A stretch of DNA of 57,291 nt from an uncultured Lachnospiraceae bacterium (GCA_937910785.1 CALDLG010000002.1:1-57291), one strand, 5' to 3'. Shown: positions 1-8,847, counted from the stretch's first letter. Notes: a model not told the origin generated them from the sequence alone. Translations and numbers: made by a program.

Positions 1-1398
1 ATTGAGCTTCTCACCCAAACGAAAATGTACTGTTCCTGTAAAAACACCTTCGGAGAGACGGAAAACACCGTGGTTTGCCCCGTATGCGCGGGATATCCCG
101 GAACGCTTCCCGCAGTAAATAAAAGGGCGGCGGAGCTGGCGGTGCGGGCGGGACTTGCTTTTAATTGCAATATAAACAGGCGTTTTAAAATGTCGAGAAA
201 GAATTATTTTTATCCCGACAATCCGCAGAACTATCAGATTTCTCAGCTGTATCTTCCGATCTGTCGAAACGGCGGCGTGGAGATCGAAACATCGGAAGGC
301 GGAAAGAAGATTGTTGGAATTCATGAGATTCATATGGAAGAGGATGCCGGGAAGCTGCTTCACGACGAATGGGAGAACTGCTCTCTGGTGGATTATAACC
401 GTTCCGGCGTTCCATTGATCGAGATTGTGTCCGAACCGGATATGCGCAGTGCGAAAGAGGTCATAGCCTATCTGGAAAAACTGCGTCTGATCATTCAATA
501 TCTTGGCGCCTCTGACTGCAAGCTGCAGGAGGGGTCCATGCGGGCCGATGTCAATCTGTCCGTGAGGGAAGCGGGTGCGGAAGCGCTTGGCACGAGAACA
601 GAGATGAAGAATCTGAACTCCTTTAAGGCAATCATGCGCGCCATTGAGGGAGAAACGGAGCGTCAGATCGATTTGCTGGAAGACGGCAAAGAGGTTATTC
701 AGGAGACGAGAAGATGGGATGACGCGAAAGGGGAATCTTACGCGATGCGGAGCAAGGAAGATGCGCAGGACTATCGCTATTTTCCTGATCCTGATCTGCC
801 GCCTGTCGTTATCAGCGATACAATGCTGGAGGAACTGAGGAGCAGACAGCCGGAGTTTCGCGAGTCCAAAATGGCGCGTTACCGCGAAGAATACGGCATT
901 CCCGAATACGACATTGATATGATCACGGGGACAAAGCGTATGGCCGATCTGTTTGAGGAGACATCCGCGATCTGCGGACAGCCCAAAAAGGTATCGAACT
1001 GGCTGATGGGAGAGACGATGCGTCTGATGAAGGAAAAAGCGGTGGATGCGGAAGACCTGCGTTTTTCTCCCGAAAATCTCGCGAAGCTGATCGCTCTTAC
1101 CGACAGCAAAGCGATAAACGGGCAGACAGCAAAAGAAGTTTTTGAGGTGATGTTTGAAGAAAACATCGATCCGAAGAAATATGTGGAGGAAAAGGGGCTG
1201 AAAACGGTGCATGACGATGGGGCGCTCCGGAAGGCGGTGGAAGAGGTGATTGCCGCTAATCCGCAGTCTGTTGCGGATTACCGCGGGGGCAAAGAAAAAG
1301 CCCTCGGCTTTCTCGTCGGGCAGACGATGAAAGCCATGAAGGGCAAAGCGGATCCGGCAGCGGTTAATCAGGTGCTGCGGGAAAAACTTTCGGAGTAA
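1..1398 (+). CDS. gatB: Aspartyl/glutamyl-tRNA(Asn/Gln) amidotransferase subunit B, 5' partial
   Basis: GatB of the GatCAB complex, which converts mischarged Glu-tRNA(Gln) or Asp-tRNA(Asn) to the amidated form in the cytoplasm. The frame is open from base 1 (the sequence reads IELLTQTKMYCSC, the conserved GatB N-terminal region), so the true start lies just upstream and the ATG at 25 is internal. About 465 residues are present against a usual 475-480. The kinase-like core includes HMEEDAGKLLHD near residues 110-120, and the C-terminal YqeY-like tail ends in LREKLSE. gatC and gatA are expected upstream, outside the window. Nothing looks broken. The family assignment is secure. Confidence 0.97.
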   Translation: MELLTQTKMYCSCKNTFGETENTVVCPVCAGYPGTLPAVNKRAAELAVRAGLAFNCNINRRFKMSRKNYFYPDNPQNYQISQLYLPICRNGGVEIETSEGGKKIVGIHEIHMEEDAGKLLHDEWENCSLVDYNRSGVPLIEIVSEPDMRSAKEVIAYLEKLRLIIQYLGASDCKLQEGSMRADVNLSVREAGAEALGTRTEMKNLNSFKAIMRAIEGETERQIDLLEDGKEVIQETRRWDDAKGESYAMRSKEDAQDYRYFPDPDLPPVVISDTMLEELRSRQPEFRESKMARYREEYGIPEYDIDMITGTKRMADLFEETSAICGQPKKVSNWLMGETMRLMKEKAVDAEDLRFSPENLAKLIALTDSKAINGQTAKEVFEVMFEENIDPKKYVEEKGLKTVHDDGALRKAVEEVIAANPQSVADYRGGKEKALGFLVGQTMKAMKGKADPAAVNQVLREKLSE

Positions 1399-1429
1399 TG
1401 TTTCGGAAAGTCCGCGGGGAAGCGGCGCG

Positions 1430-2239
1430 TCATTCTTCCATCAGAAAATCCAGAAATTTGATAATCGTATCGAGGTGTTCGGTGGTGGCGGGGATTCCAA
1501 ATACCGCCTCTGACGGATACCCCTGATAGGTCGTGTTATTTACTTTCAGGTATTCATAACAGCCTGCATTGATAATTTTGCTTTCTTCCGGGAGGCTGAT
1601 TCCGACAAGAACGGGTTTTTCCATGGAAGAAGCGTCATGATGATCGATGATGTATTCGTCAGGGTTTGGCATTTCGTCTAACGGAACGAATGTATCGTCG
1701 CCGTCGGAATCAAAGGCCGCCGCATCCGTATAATAGAAACAGTCCCGGAACTTCTCAAGCGTTTCCGGCGGAAGGGCGGTTTCCAGATCGAGGTAAAATT
1801 CGCTCCGCGCCAGTTTCTCGAAGGTGGCGGTATCTGCGACGATGACATCGATCATGCCTGCGGAAGCCATGGCGACCAGCTTTTCCAGGCTGGACATTGA
1901 ATAGTCCGTAAAATTATTGCTTGTAAAGATGAAGGAAGTATCGAAAACCACACTGTTTTCATCCGTATCGATACCGGCGTATTCCGCAAAGTCCACATCC
2001 CATGTCTGCTGATCCGTAATATAAGTATCCGAACTGATAAGAACACCGTAGAATGCGGGATCTTTGTTTGTGGCAAGCTGATAAATAAACATACCTGCCA
2101 GAGCAAGAACGCCGATAACCGCGAAGGTGTGTATTTTATAATAGTACCAGAAATATTCCAATTTGCCCTTCGGGCTCATATCTTTCATTTTCCGATGCTG
2201 TTCTCTGATTTCTCCATACAGGGATGATTGTGATGACAT
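1430..2239 (-). CDS. Single-pass membrane protein of unknown function
   Basis: A 269-residue protein read convergently toward gatB. The start ATG (complement of 2237-2239) is preceded by a good GGAG site (AAAGGAGAG on the minus strand). Residues 1-36 are polar, a single hydrophobic segment lies at about 38-58 (HTFAVIGVLALAGMFIYQLA), and the remaining ~210 residues are acidic and soluble. That gives a membrane anchor with a large domain that is probably outside the cell. The domain mentions no recognisable catalytic motif. I do not recognise the family by name; similar anchored proteins are common hypotheticals in Lachnospiraceae. A weak resemblance to extracellular solute-binding folds is possible but unproven. 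Confidence 0.75.
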   Translation of the reverse strand: MSSQSSLYGEIREQHRKMKDMSPKGKLEYFWYYYKIHTFAVIGVLALAGMFIYQLATNKDPAFYGVLISSDTYITDQQTWDVDFAEYAGIDTDENSVVFDTSFIFTSNNFTDYSMSSLEKLVAMASAGMIDVIVADTATFEKLARSEFYLDLETALPPETLEKFRDCFYYTDAAAFDSDGDDTFVPLDEMPNPDEYIIDHHDASSMEKPVLVGISLPEESKIINAGCYEYLKVNNTTYQGYPSEAVFGIPATTEHLDTIIKFLDFLMEE

Positions 2240-2387
2240 GGCGGATGCTCTCCTTTATCTGCTTTCAGTTTTTTTCCGAAAAATTATAAATAGAAATACT
2301 ATAAAAATTATCATACTTTTTTCGGAAAATGATGTCAATGTGCGAAAAATGTATTTTTTATGAAAAAAGAATAAAAAATTGTAGTGC

Positions 2388-2416
2388 TTGCAACTTCTTT
2401 TAAATTGTTATATGAT
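2388..2416 (+). promoter_or_regulatory. Sigma-A type promoter
   Basis: TTGCAA at 2388-2393 and TATGAT at 2411-2416 are separated by exactly 17 bp in a very AT-rich stretch. It lies 90 bp before the small membrane protein gene starting at 2505. Confidence 0.65.
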
Positions 2417-2504
2417 ATCTTAAATGAAATAATTATCTCAAATAATGATCTGTGCGGACGAGCAGATGCGGGGGGCGGAGCGTGAGCACGGAAAGGAGTC
2501 ATTA

Positions 2505-2999
2505 ATGGTAAGTGAAACTTATGTGGAATGTCTTGTTGCAAGGAAATCATCCTTCGCAGTGCGTTTTCTGAAAACACTGCTCATCATGCTCACCGTATGC
2601 TTTGTGCTGATTGCCATGGCAGGTTTTGTTCCGGGCTTTCTGGTTGCGATCGGGACGGGGGTCGGCGCATATTTTGCTTATATGAATGCGGATCTTGAAT
2701 ACGAATATCTTTATCTGGATAAAGAGATCAATATCGATAAGGTCATGGCCAAGAGCAGGAGAAAGCGGATCGCTACCTATGATATACAGAGGATGGAAGT
2801 CCTGGCGCCGGTGAAATCCTATCATCTGGATGCGTTTAAAAATCGTGAAATGAAATCTGTCGATTACAGCTCCAGAATGGATGAACATAAAAAATATATG
2901 ATGGTCTATGAGGGCAATCTGAAAATCTTTCTGGAGCCGAGTCCTGAAATGGTAAAGGCGATCCAGATGGTTGCTCCGCGTAAAGTATTTACGGACTAG
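2505..2999 (+). CDS. Small two-TM membrane protein of unknown function
   Basis: Start chosen at ATG 2505 because GAAAGGAGT lies just upstream (2491-2499); an upstream in-frame start at 2445 has no such site. The product is 164 residues. Two adjacent hydrophobic segments span about residues 22-60 (LLIMLTVCFVLIAMAGFVPGF then LVAIGTGVGAYFAYM). A soluble basic region follows, with a YEYLYLDKEINID block typical of a small Lachnospiraceae family (possibly the one labelled DUF6106, a name I cannot verify here). No enzyme motif is visible. It sits directly upstream of guaB, with only a weak hairpin between them, so read-through is possible. Confidence 0.8.
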   Translation: MVSETYVECLVARKSSFAVRFLKTLLIMLTVCFVLIAMAGFVPGFLVAIGTGVGAYFAYMNADLEYEYLYLDKEINIDKVMAKSRRKRIATYDIQRMEVLAPVKSYHLDAFKNREMKSVDYSSRMDEHKKYMMVYEGNLKIFLEPSPEMVKAIQMVAPRKVFTD

Positions 3000-3010
3000 A
3001 GGAAAATATA

Positions 3011-3032
3011 CTGTCAGTTTTCGGGCTGGCAG
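3011..3032 (+). terminator. Weak terminator-like hairpin before guaB
   Basis: CTGTCAG (3011-3017) pairs with CTGGCAG (3026-3032) through 7 bp including one G-U pair, followed by TAATTTTATATT. The T tract is poor, so partial termination at best. Confidence 0.35.
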
Positions 3033-3089
3033 TAATTTTATATTATTAAAACAAACCATATACAAAAAAGAAAAACAGGAGGAGAGAAA

Positions 3090-4544
3090 ATGGGTCAGAT
3101 TATTGGCGAAGGCATTACTTTTGATGATGTGCTCTTGGTACCGAGTTATTCACAGGTGATTCCCAATCAGGTAGACTTGACAACGTGGCTTACAAAAAAA
3201 ATCAAACTGAACATCCCTATGATGAGTGCAGGCATGGATACGGTGACTGAGCACAGGATGGCGATCGCGATGGCCAGACAGGGCGGTATCGGCATCATAC
3301 ATAAGAATATGTCGATAGAGGCTCAGGCAGAAGAAGTTGACAAGGTGAAACGTTCTGAAAACGGCGTCATTACGGACCCCTTTTCTCTGACTCCGGAGCA
3401 TACTCTGGCGGATGCGGATGCGCTGATGGCGAAGTTTCGGATTTCCGGCGTGCCGATTACGGAAGGCAGGAAGCTGGTAGGTATTATTACCAACCGCGAT
3501 CTGAAGTTTGAAACAGATTTTTCCAAGAAGATCAAAGAGTCCATGACATCGGAAGGTCTGATTACGGCCAGAATAGGCATTACGCTGGAAGAGGCCAAAC
3601 AGATTCTTGCAAAGGCGCGGAAAGAGAAACTGCCCATTGTGGATGACGATTATAATCTGGCAGGTCTGATTACCATTAAGGATATCGAGAAAACAATTAA
3701 ATATCCGCTGGCGGCGAAGGACGAGCAGGGCAGACTGCTGTGCGGCGCGGGAGTCGGCATTACGGCGAATGTACTGGATCGGGTAGGGGCGCTGATCGAT
3801 GCGAAGGTGGACGTTATTGTGCTCGATTCCGCTCATGGACATTCCGAGAATGTGCTTCATTGTGTGCGGATGATTAAGGAAAAATATCCGGACATTCAGG
3901 TAATCGCAGGAAATGTGGCGACGGGAGAAGGTACAAAAGCATTGATTGAGGCCGGTGCAGATGCCGTAAAGGTCGGTATCGGACCGGGGTCTATCTGTAC
4001 GACACGTGTCGTTGCGGGAATCGGCGTGCCGCAGATTACGGCGATTATGAATGCCTATGAAGTGGCGAAGGGCTATGGAATTCCGATTATTGCCGATGGT
4101 GGTATCAAGTATTCGGGAGATATGACGAAGGCAATTGCGGCGGGCGGTAATGTCTGTATGATGGGCAGTATCTTTGCGGGCTGTGACGAGAGTCCGGGAA
4201 CCTTTGAATTATATCAGGGAAGAAAATATAAAGTATACCGCGGCATGGGTTCCATTGCGGCGATGGAGAACGGAAGCAAGGACCGGTATTTCCAGTCGGA
4301 CGCAAGAAAGCTTGTTCCGGAAGGCGTGGAAGGCCGCGTTGCCTATAAGGGTACGGTGGAAGACACCGTATTCCAGCTGATCGGAGGTATCCGTTCCGGT
4401 ATGGGATACTGTGGAACGAAGACGGTAGAAGAACTGAAACAGAACGGCAGATTTATAAAGATCTCGGCGGCATCTTTGAAGGAAAGTCATCCGCATGATA
4501 TTCATATTACCAAGGAGGCGCCGAATTACAGCGTAGATGAATAG
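3090..4544 (+). CDS. guaB: IMP dehydrogenase
   Basis: IMP dehydrogenase oxidises IMP to XMP with NAD+, the first committed step of GTP synthesis. 484 residues is full length. The (beta/alpha)8 barrel is interrupted at about residues 95-215 by the two CBS domains (ISGVPITEGRKLVGIITNRD and KLPIVDDDYNLAGLITIKD). The catalytic loop GPGSICTTRVVAGIGVPQ around residues 300-320 carries the active-site Cys. The flap RYFQ and the C-terminal GTKTVEEL region are present. An AGGAGG site lies 8 bases before ATG 3090. It is followed by two more purine genes, consistent with a purine cluster. Confidence 0.98.
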   Translation: MGQIIGEGITFDDVLLVPSYSQVIPNQVDLTTWLTKKIKLNIPMMSAGMDTVTEHRMAIAMARQGGIGIIHKNMSIEAQAEEVDKVKRSENGVITDPFSLTPEHTLADADALMAKFRISGVPITEGRKLVGIITNRDLKFETDFSKKIKESMTSEGLITARIGITLEEAKQILAKARKEKLPIVDDDYNLAGLITIKDIEKTIKYPLAAKDEQGRLLCGAGVGITANVLDRVGALIDAKVDVIVLDSAHGHSENVLHCVRMIKEKYPDIQVIAGNVATGEGTKALIEAGADAVKVGIGPGSICTTRVVAGIGVPQITAIMNAYEVAKGYGIPIIADGGIKYSGDMTKAIAAGGNVCMMGSIFAGCDESPGTFELYQGRKYKVYRGMGSIAAMENGSKDRYFQSDARKLVPEGVEGRVAYKGTVEDTVFQLIGGIRSGMGYCGTKTVEELKQNGRFIKISAASLKESHPHDIHITKEAPNYSVDE

Positions 4545-4596
4545 AAGAACGCCTGAAATCATAGAATGGGCTGAAAGAAAGGTTGGTTATTGAGAT

Positions 4597-5310
4597 ATGC
4601 AGAGAGTTTCACTGGCGAAAGAACTGGCGGGGAATTCCTATCCGGGCAGAGGGATTGTGATCGGGAAGTCCGGAGATGGAAAATATGCGGTAACGGCCTA
4701 TTTTATCATGGGCAGGAGCGTAAACAGCAGAAATCGTGTTTTTGTGACGGAAGGGGAAGGAATCCGGACGCAGGCATATGACCCTGCCAAACTGGAAGAT
4801 CCAAGTCTTGTCATTTATGCACCTGTCAGAGTGCTCGGAAACAAGACGATCGTGACAAACGGCGATCAGACGGATACCATCTATGAGCTGATGGACAAAC
4901 AGCAGACCTTCGAGCAGGCGCTTAGGACGCGGACCTTTGAACCGGACGGACCAAATTATACGCCCCGCATTTCCGGCATTATGCACATCGAAAACGGCGG
5001 CTATAACTACGCGATGTCCATCTTGAAAAGTAATCAGGGAGATCCTTCTTCCTGTCAGCGTTATACCTTTGCCTATGAAAATCCGAAGGCGGGAGAAGGG
5101 CATTTTATCCATACTTATATGGGTGATGGAAATCCGCTTCCGAGCTTTGAAGGAGAACCGACGCTGATCGGAATCGATGAAGATATTGATGGCTTTACGA
5201 AGATGATCTGGGAAAATCTGAATGAAGAAAACAAGGTTTCCCTTTTTGTCAGATACATCGAGATCGGAAGTGGAAAATACGAAACCCGCATTGTAAATAA
5301 GAATGTCTGA
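4597..5310 (+). CDS. PurO-like IMP cyclohydrolase
   Basis: Ring closure of FAICAR to IMP, the last step of purine synthesis. The 237-residue protein shows the N-terminal pattern GNSYPGRGIVIGKS and YFIMGRSVNSRNRVF of the IMP cyclohydrolase-like family (PF07826), first known from archaeal PurO. It is unrelated to the N-terminal domain of bacterial PurH. The next gene encodes only the transformylase half of PurH, so the two together replace bifunctional PurH. The start ATG 4597 has GAAAGG about 14 bases upstream, a slightly long spacing. Family assignment is from recall of conserved motifs; context makes the function likely. Confidence 0.9.
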   Translation: MQRVSLAKELAGNSYPGRGIVIGKSGDGKYAVTAYFIMGRSVNSRNRVFVTEGEGIRTQAYDPAKLEDPSLVIYAPVRVLGNKTIVTNGDQTDTIYELMDKQQTFEQALRTRTFEPDGPNYTPRISGIMHIENGGYNYAMSILKSNQGDPSSCQRYTFAYENPKAGEGHFIHTYMGDGNPLPSFEGEPTLIGIDEDIDGFTKMIWENLNEENKVSLFVRYIEIGSGKYETRIVNKNV

Positions 5311-5312
5311 AA

Positions 5313-5341
5313 CATGTGACGTGCCGTCACATGGCATTTTT
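5313..5341 (+). terminator. Hairpin with short T run between the two purine genes
   Basis: Perfect 9-bp stem CATGTGACG (5313-5321) / CGTCACATG (5325-5333) with a TGC loop, then GCATTTTT. It begins three bases after the cyclohydrolase stop codon. It may reduce rather than abolish transcription into the transformylase gene. Confidence 0.55.
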
Positions 5342-5402
5342 CAGGCAGGCCTGCTTTGGGATCTGAGACTCCGCAGAGCGGCATTATGGAGGTTAGTGTA
5401 TA

Positions 5403-6584
5403 ATGAATGAATTAGAATTGAAATATGGTTGTAATCCGAATCAGAAACCGTCCAGGATTTTCATGGAGGGAGGCGGCGAACTGCCCATTAAGGTATTGAA
5501 CGGAAAGCCGGGATATATCAATTTTCTGGATGCTTTTAACGGCTGGCAGCTTGTAAGGGAGCTGAAACAGGCGACCGGGCTTCCGGCGGCGGCTTCCTTT
5601 AAGCATGTGTCTCCCGCCGGAGCGGCGGTGGGACTTCCGTTGACGGATGTGGAGAAAAAAATTTACTGGGTAGATGATCTTGAGATGGAGTTTACGCCGC
5701 TTGCCAACGCCTATGCGAGAGCGAGGGGGGCGGACAGAATGTCCTCTTTCGGAGATTTCATTTCACTGTCGGATGTTTGCGACGAGGCGACTGCCAGAAT
5801 TATCAAACGGGAAGTTTCCGACGGTGTCATCGCGCCGGGGTATGAGCCGGAGGCGTTGGAGATTTTAAAGGCGAAGAAAAAAGGAAACTATAATGTAATC
5901 GAGATCGATCCGACCTACGTTCCGGCACCAATTGAGGTAAAGCAGGTATTTGGCATCAGTTTTGAGCAGGGCAGGAACGAATTGAAGATTGACGATGATT
6001 TCTTCGGAAACGTAGTCACGAAGAATCGTGATATTCCGAAGCAGGCCCAAATTGATCTGGCTATCGCGATGATCACATTAAAATATACCCAGTCCAATTC
6101 GGTATGCTATGTCAAAGGCGGACAGGCGATCGGGATCGGCGCGGGACAGCAGTCCAGAATCCACTGTACCAGACTGGCCGGTTCCAAGGCGGATAACTGG
6201 TTTTTACGCCAGTCGCCGAAGGTGCTCGGTTTACAGTTTGCAGACGGGATCGGGCGGGCTGACAGAGACAATGCCATTGATCTGTATATCGGGGAGGACG
6301 ATATGGATGTGCTTGCCGACGGCGTATGGCAGAAAACTTTTAGAGTAAAGCCTGAGAGATTTACGAGAGAAGAGAAAAGGGCATGGCTTGACCGGATGAG
6401 CGATGTTGCGCTCGGTTCCGACGCCTTTTTTCCATTTGGTGACAATATCGAGCGGGCTCATAAGAGCGGTGTAAAATATGTGGCACAGCCGGGAGGTTCC
6501 GTAAGAGATGACAATGTGATTGAGACCTGTGATAAATATGGCATGACCATGTGCTTTACGGGAATCAGACTGTTCCACCATTAA
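5403..6584 (+). CDS. AICAR transformylase (stand-alone PurH C-terminal half)
   Basis: Phosphoribosylaminoimidazolecarboxamide formyltransferase, which uses 10-formyl-THF to make FAICAR. The 393-residue protein starts straight at ELKYGCNPNQKPSRI, the entry to the AICARFT domain. It has the catalytic Lys-His pair in SFKHVSPAGAA near residues 65-75, the KYTQSNSVCYVKGGQAIGIG core and the C-terminal GVKYVAQPGGSVRDD segment. The ~200-residue MGS/IMP-cyclohydrolase domain of normal PurH is absent, and the preceding PurO-like gene supplies that step. GGAGG at 5388-5392 supports ATG 5403. A terminator follows. Confidence 0.95.
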   Translation: MNELELKYGCNPNQKPSRIFMEGGGELPIKVLNGKPGYINFLDAFNGWQLVRELKQATGLPAAASFKHVSPAGAAVGLPLTDVEKKIYWVDDLEMEFTPLANAYARARGADRMSSFGDFISLSDVCDEATARIIKREVSDGVIAPGYEPEALEILKAKKKGNYNVIEIDPTYVPAPIEVKQVFGISFEQGRNELKIDDDFFGNVVTKNRDIPKQAQIDLAIAMITLKYTQSNSVCYVKGGQAIGIGAGQQSRIHCTRLAGSKADNWFLRQSPKVLGLQFADGIGRADRDNAIDLYIGEDDMDVLADGVWQKTFRVKPERFTREEKRAWLDRMSDVALGSDAFFPFGDNIERAHKSGVKYVAQPGGSVRDDNVIETCDKYGMTMCFTGIRLFHH

Positions 6585-6636
6585 TGGGTGAAGTGATTTG
6601 GACAGGGACTTATATACCGACAGAAGATCATATATT

Positions 6637-6677
6637 AAGGAAGCTCCGGCGCAGCAGCGACGCGTCGGAGCTTCCTT
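6637..6677 (+). terminator. Hairpin after the purine genes
   Basis: A 12-bp perfect stem, AAGGAAGCTCCG (6637-6648) with CGGAGCTTCCTT (6666-6677), encloses a 17-base loop. The T tract after it is short. Confidence 0.6.
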
Positions 6678-6746
6678 TAATCATATAGAATCGTCCGGTA
6701 TCGCCCCTTTTGATCCGCTCGGCGGAATCTTACCCGGAATCGATGG

Positions 6747-6777
6747 ATGATGCAAAAATGATGCAAAAATGATGAAA
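6747..6777. repeat. 11-bp tandem repeat (2.7 copies) in a 400-bp gap
   Basis: The unit ATGATGCAAAA occurs at 6747-6757 and 6758-6768, followed by a partial copy ATGATGAAA. It lies in the 402-bp gap 6585-6986 between the purine genes and the small membrane protein. Apart from this repeat and the hairpin at 6637-6677 I see no gene in the gap. Confidence 0.6.
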
Positions 6778-6986
6778 CTTTGATGCAGAAAAAAGGTACA
6801 ATCTGAGCCAGAGACTTCGATATGCCCTGCCACAGTATCAGGCAGCGGCAGGGATATCAGGGCAGAAGTCTATATGGAAAATACATAAATTGGAATAATT
6901 TTATGAAATTTGTGGAAACTAGTGTGATAAGAAACCATAGAAGCTTGCGCCGGCAGATGTGCCGGCCGGGAAAGGAAGATTGTATC

Positions 6987-7127
6987 ATGTATACCGAGAT
7001 GTATATCAGCGGAGAAGGAAAAAATAAAAGAAAGAAAATGCTGAAAGCGGGCGGCATCATTTTGTGGGTGCTGATGATCGGCGTGACCATGTTTTTTACG
7101 TTTCAGTCCGTTGTCATAGCCGGGTAA
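6987..7127 (+). CDS. 46-residue single-TM membrane protein
   Basis: ATG 6987 is preceded by GGGAAAGGAAGA with about 9 bases to the start. The peptide begins MYTEMYISGEGKNKRKK, then a hydrophobic helix at residues 21-44 (GGIILWVLMIGVTMFFTFQS). The basic stretch before the helix predicts an N-in orientation. Upstream in-frame ATGs, such as the one at 6822, lack a ribosome binding site. It lies 67 bp before the deacetylase gene on the same strand and may be cotranscribed. I do not recognise a family. Confidence 0.6.
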   Translation: MYTEMYISGEGKNKRKKMLKAGGIILWVLMIGVTMFFTFQSVVIAG

Positions 7128-7194
7128 GCCATGCCGGAAGAGACATGAAGGCGCCGGAACGATATCAAAACGATTACCAAAGAGGACAGATGAA

Positions 7195-8226
7195 ATGAAA
7201 AAGAAGAAATTATTGTTGGCCTGCCTGATTGCGGCGGCTTTGGCAGGGTGCGGAAATCATAACGGGAGCATGCCCCCGGATATAACGGAAAATACAACGG
7301 ACCCGGATACGATGAAAGAAGAAATGAAGAGCGATGTACGGACGGCGCAAAACGGCAAAGAGGACGCAGAAGGGAACGGGAGCATGCTGTCTGGAACCGG
7401 GGAAGAAGCCGCGTTGCCGGAAAACAGTATGGAGGACGGTATGGAAGCGGAAACAGAGGGCAGCATATCGTCAGAAACGAAAAGCGGCACATCGTCTGAA
7501 GCGGAAGAAGCTACGGAGGGCGGCGCCGTTTCGGCATTTGTCTTTGGCGACCGTTCGACGATGGATAATCAGGCCGGCGGAAGGGAGCTTCCGATTTACT
7601 GTGTCGATACGGAGGAAAAGAAGGTTGCGCTCAGCTTTGATGCCGCCTGGGGAAACGAGGATACGGAAAAGATTCTGGCGATTTTGAAAGAGCACGATCT
7701 GCGGGTGACTTTTTTCATGACGGGCGGATGGGTGGAAAACTATCCCGATGATGTGAAGGCGATTCTGGAAGCGGGACATGATCTTGGAAACCACAGCGAG
7801 AATCATAAGAATATGAGCGAGCTGTCGGATGAGGAGAAACGGGAAGAGATCCTGTCGGTGCACCGGAAAGTAAAGGAGATTACGGGCTATGACATGTTTC
7901 TGTTCCGCCCTCCTTACGGCGATTATGACAATGCGCTGATCGATGTGTTAAAGGATTGCGAATACTATGCCATACAGTGGGATGTCGATTCCCTTGACTG
8001 GAAAAATGAGGGTGTGGACGCGATTCTTGAAACGGTGACGGAACATAAAAATCTCGGAAACGGGAGCATCATCCTCTGCCATAACGGTGCGGAGTATACG
8101 GCCCAGGCGCTGGATGAGCTGATCGACGGGCTGGAAGCGGAGGGTTATGCGATTGTGCCGGTTTCGGAGTTGATTTACAAAGATAATTATCATATGAACT
8201 ATGAGGGAAGACAAATCAGGAATTGA
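7195..8226 (+). CDS. Lipoprotein polysaccharide deacetylase (NodB/PdaB type)
   Basis: Probable extracellular deacetylase acting on peptidoglycan or another amino-sugar polymer. Residues 1-20 form a lipoprotein signal with lipobox LAGC. Residues 21-130 are a long acidic Ser/Glu/Thr-rich spacer. The NodB domain covers about 140-330: motif 1 is ALSFDAAWGNEDT, where the usual TFDDGP has lost the second Asp as in the PdaB subgroup; motif 2 is NHSENH (HxxxH metal site); motif 3 is FRPPYGDYD. A strong terminator follows. The AGAGGA site upstream supports ATG 7195. The missing motif-1 Asp makes the exact activity uncertain. Confidence 0.9.
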   Translation: MKKKKLLLACLIAAALAGCGNHNGSMPPDITENTTDPDTMKEEMKSDVRTAQNGKEDAEGNGSMLSGTGEEAALPENSMEDGMEAETEGSISSETKSGTSSEAEEATEGGAVSAFVFGDRSTMDNQAGGRELPIYCVDTEEKKVALSFDAAWGNEDTEKILAILKEHDLRVTFFMTGGWVENYPDDVKAILEAGHDLGNHSENHKNMSELSDEEKREEILSVHRKVKEITGYDMFLFRPPYGDYDNALIDVLKDCEYYAIQWDVDSLDWKNEGVDAILETVTEHKNLGNGSIILCHNGAEYTAQALDELIDGLEAEGYAIVPVSELIYKDNYHMNYEGRQIRN

Positions 8227-8298
8227 TGGGGAATGATAAGTGCCGCCATATCTGCCGGAGAGGCGGCCGTCCGTATGGATATACCGGACTGTCTGAGA

Positions 8299-8327
8299 GC
8301 ATCCACTTTGGAGTGGGTGCTTTTTTT
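8299..8327 (+). terminator. Rho-independent terminator after the deacetylase
   Basis: Stem GCATCCACT (8299-8307) / AGTGGGTGC (8312-8320) with one G-U pair, a 4-base loop, then seven T. Confidence 0.85.
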
Positions 8328-8349
8328 GCATGCAAAATACAACCGTCAG

Positions 8350-8685
8350 TTACTTCTGGCTGTTCGAAGTTTTGCCGGTAACCACTTTGATAATGGAAAG
8401 AATGATATCCTGCTCTTCATTAGAAGCGCGGTCCCATAACAGTTTCATCTGCAGTTCCCTGGTTTCCGGTTCCTGAGGCCGGGATTCATGGAGAAGGGCA
8501 TCGATCGGCAGCTGAAAGCATTCGGACAGCAAAATCAGCTTTTCCAGAGTAACAGAGCGTTCTCCGCGTTCGATAAAGCCAATATAAGTGGTAGATACAT
8601 TGATTTTTTCAGCAATCTGTTCCTGCGTTAAGCCGATCCGAATACGCTCTTCTCGAATGCGTCTGCCTAGTAATTTTCTGTCCAT
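8350..8685 (-). CDS. XRE-family HTH transcriptional regulator
   Basis: A 111-residue regulator with an N-terminal lambda-repressor-like helix-turn-helix at about residues 5-60 (IREERIRIGLTQEQIAEKIN then VSTTYIGFIERGERSVTLEK), and a short C-terminal region without a known sensor. The start complement of 8683-8685 has AGGAG five bases upstream on the minus strand; a longer start six codons earlier has none. It is divergent from the secreted protein at 8848. The intergenic region carries paired ATAACTAA repeats, so it may control that gene and itself. Confidence 0.92.
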   Translation of the reverse strand: MDRKLLGRRIREERIRIGLTQEQIAEKINVSTTYIGFIERGERSVTLEKLILLSECFQLPIDALLHESRPQEPETRELQMKLLWDRASNEEQDIILSIIKVVTGKTSNSQK

Positions 8686-8741
8686 AAAATCTCCTATCTG
8701 CAAACTGTTATTTAATATTCTAACCTTAACAATCTGAAAAT

Positions 8742-8776
8742 ATAACTAACTGGAAGTTTAATAAAAACATAACTAA
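8742..8776. promoter_or_regulatory. Direct repeat ATAACTAA x2, candidate operator
   Basis: ATAACTAA occurs at 8742-8749 and 8769-8776, 27 bp apart, just upstream of the promoter at 8780-8807 and between the divergent regulator and its neighbour. Binding by the XRE protein is inferred from position only. Confidence 0.35.
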
Positions 8777-8779
8777 TAG

Positions 8780-8807
8780 TTGCATTTCAAAGAAAAGATG
8801 ATATAAT
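8780..8807 (+). promoter_or_regulatory. Sigma-A type promoter of the secreted protein
   Basis: TTGCAT (8780-8785), 16-bp spacer, TATAAT (8802-8807). The in-frame ATG at 8806 overlaps the -10 box and therefore cannot be the start of this transcript. Confidence 0.75.
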
Positions 8808-8847
8808 GAATATGCAAATAAAAATCAGAGTCAGGAGGAATATTCAA

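Noticed and set aside
25..1398. Start of gatB at ATG 25
   Set aside because: Conserved GatB sequence continues upstream in the same frame to base 1, so ATG 25 is internal.
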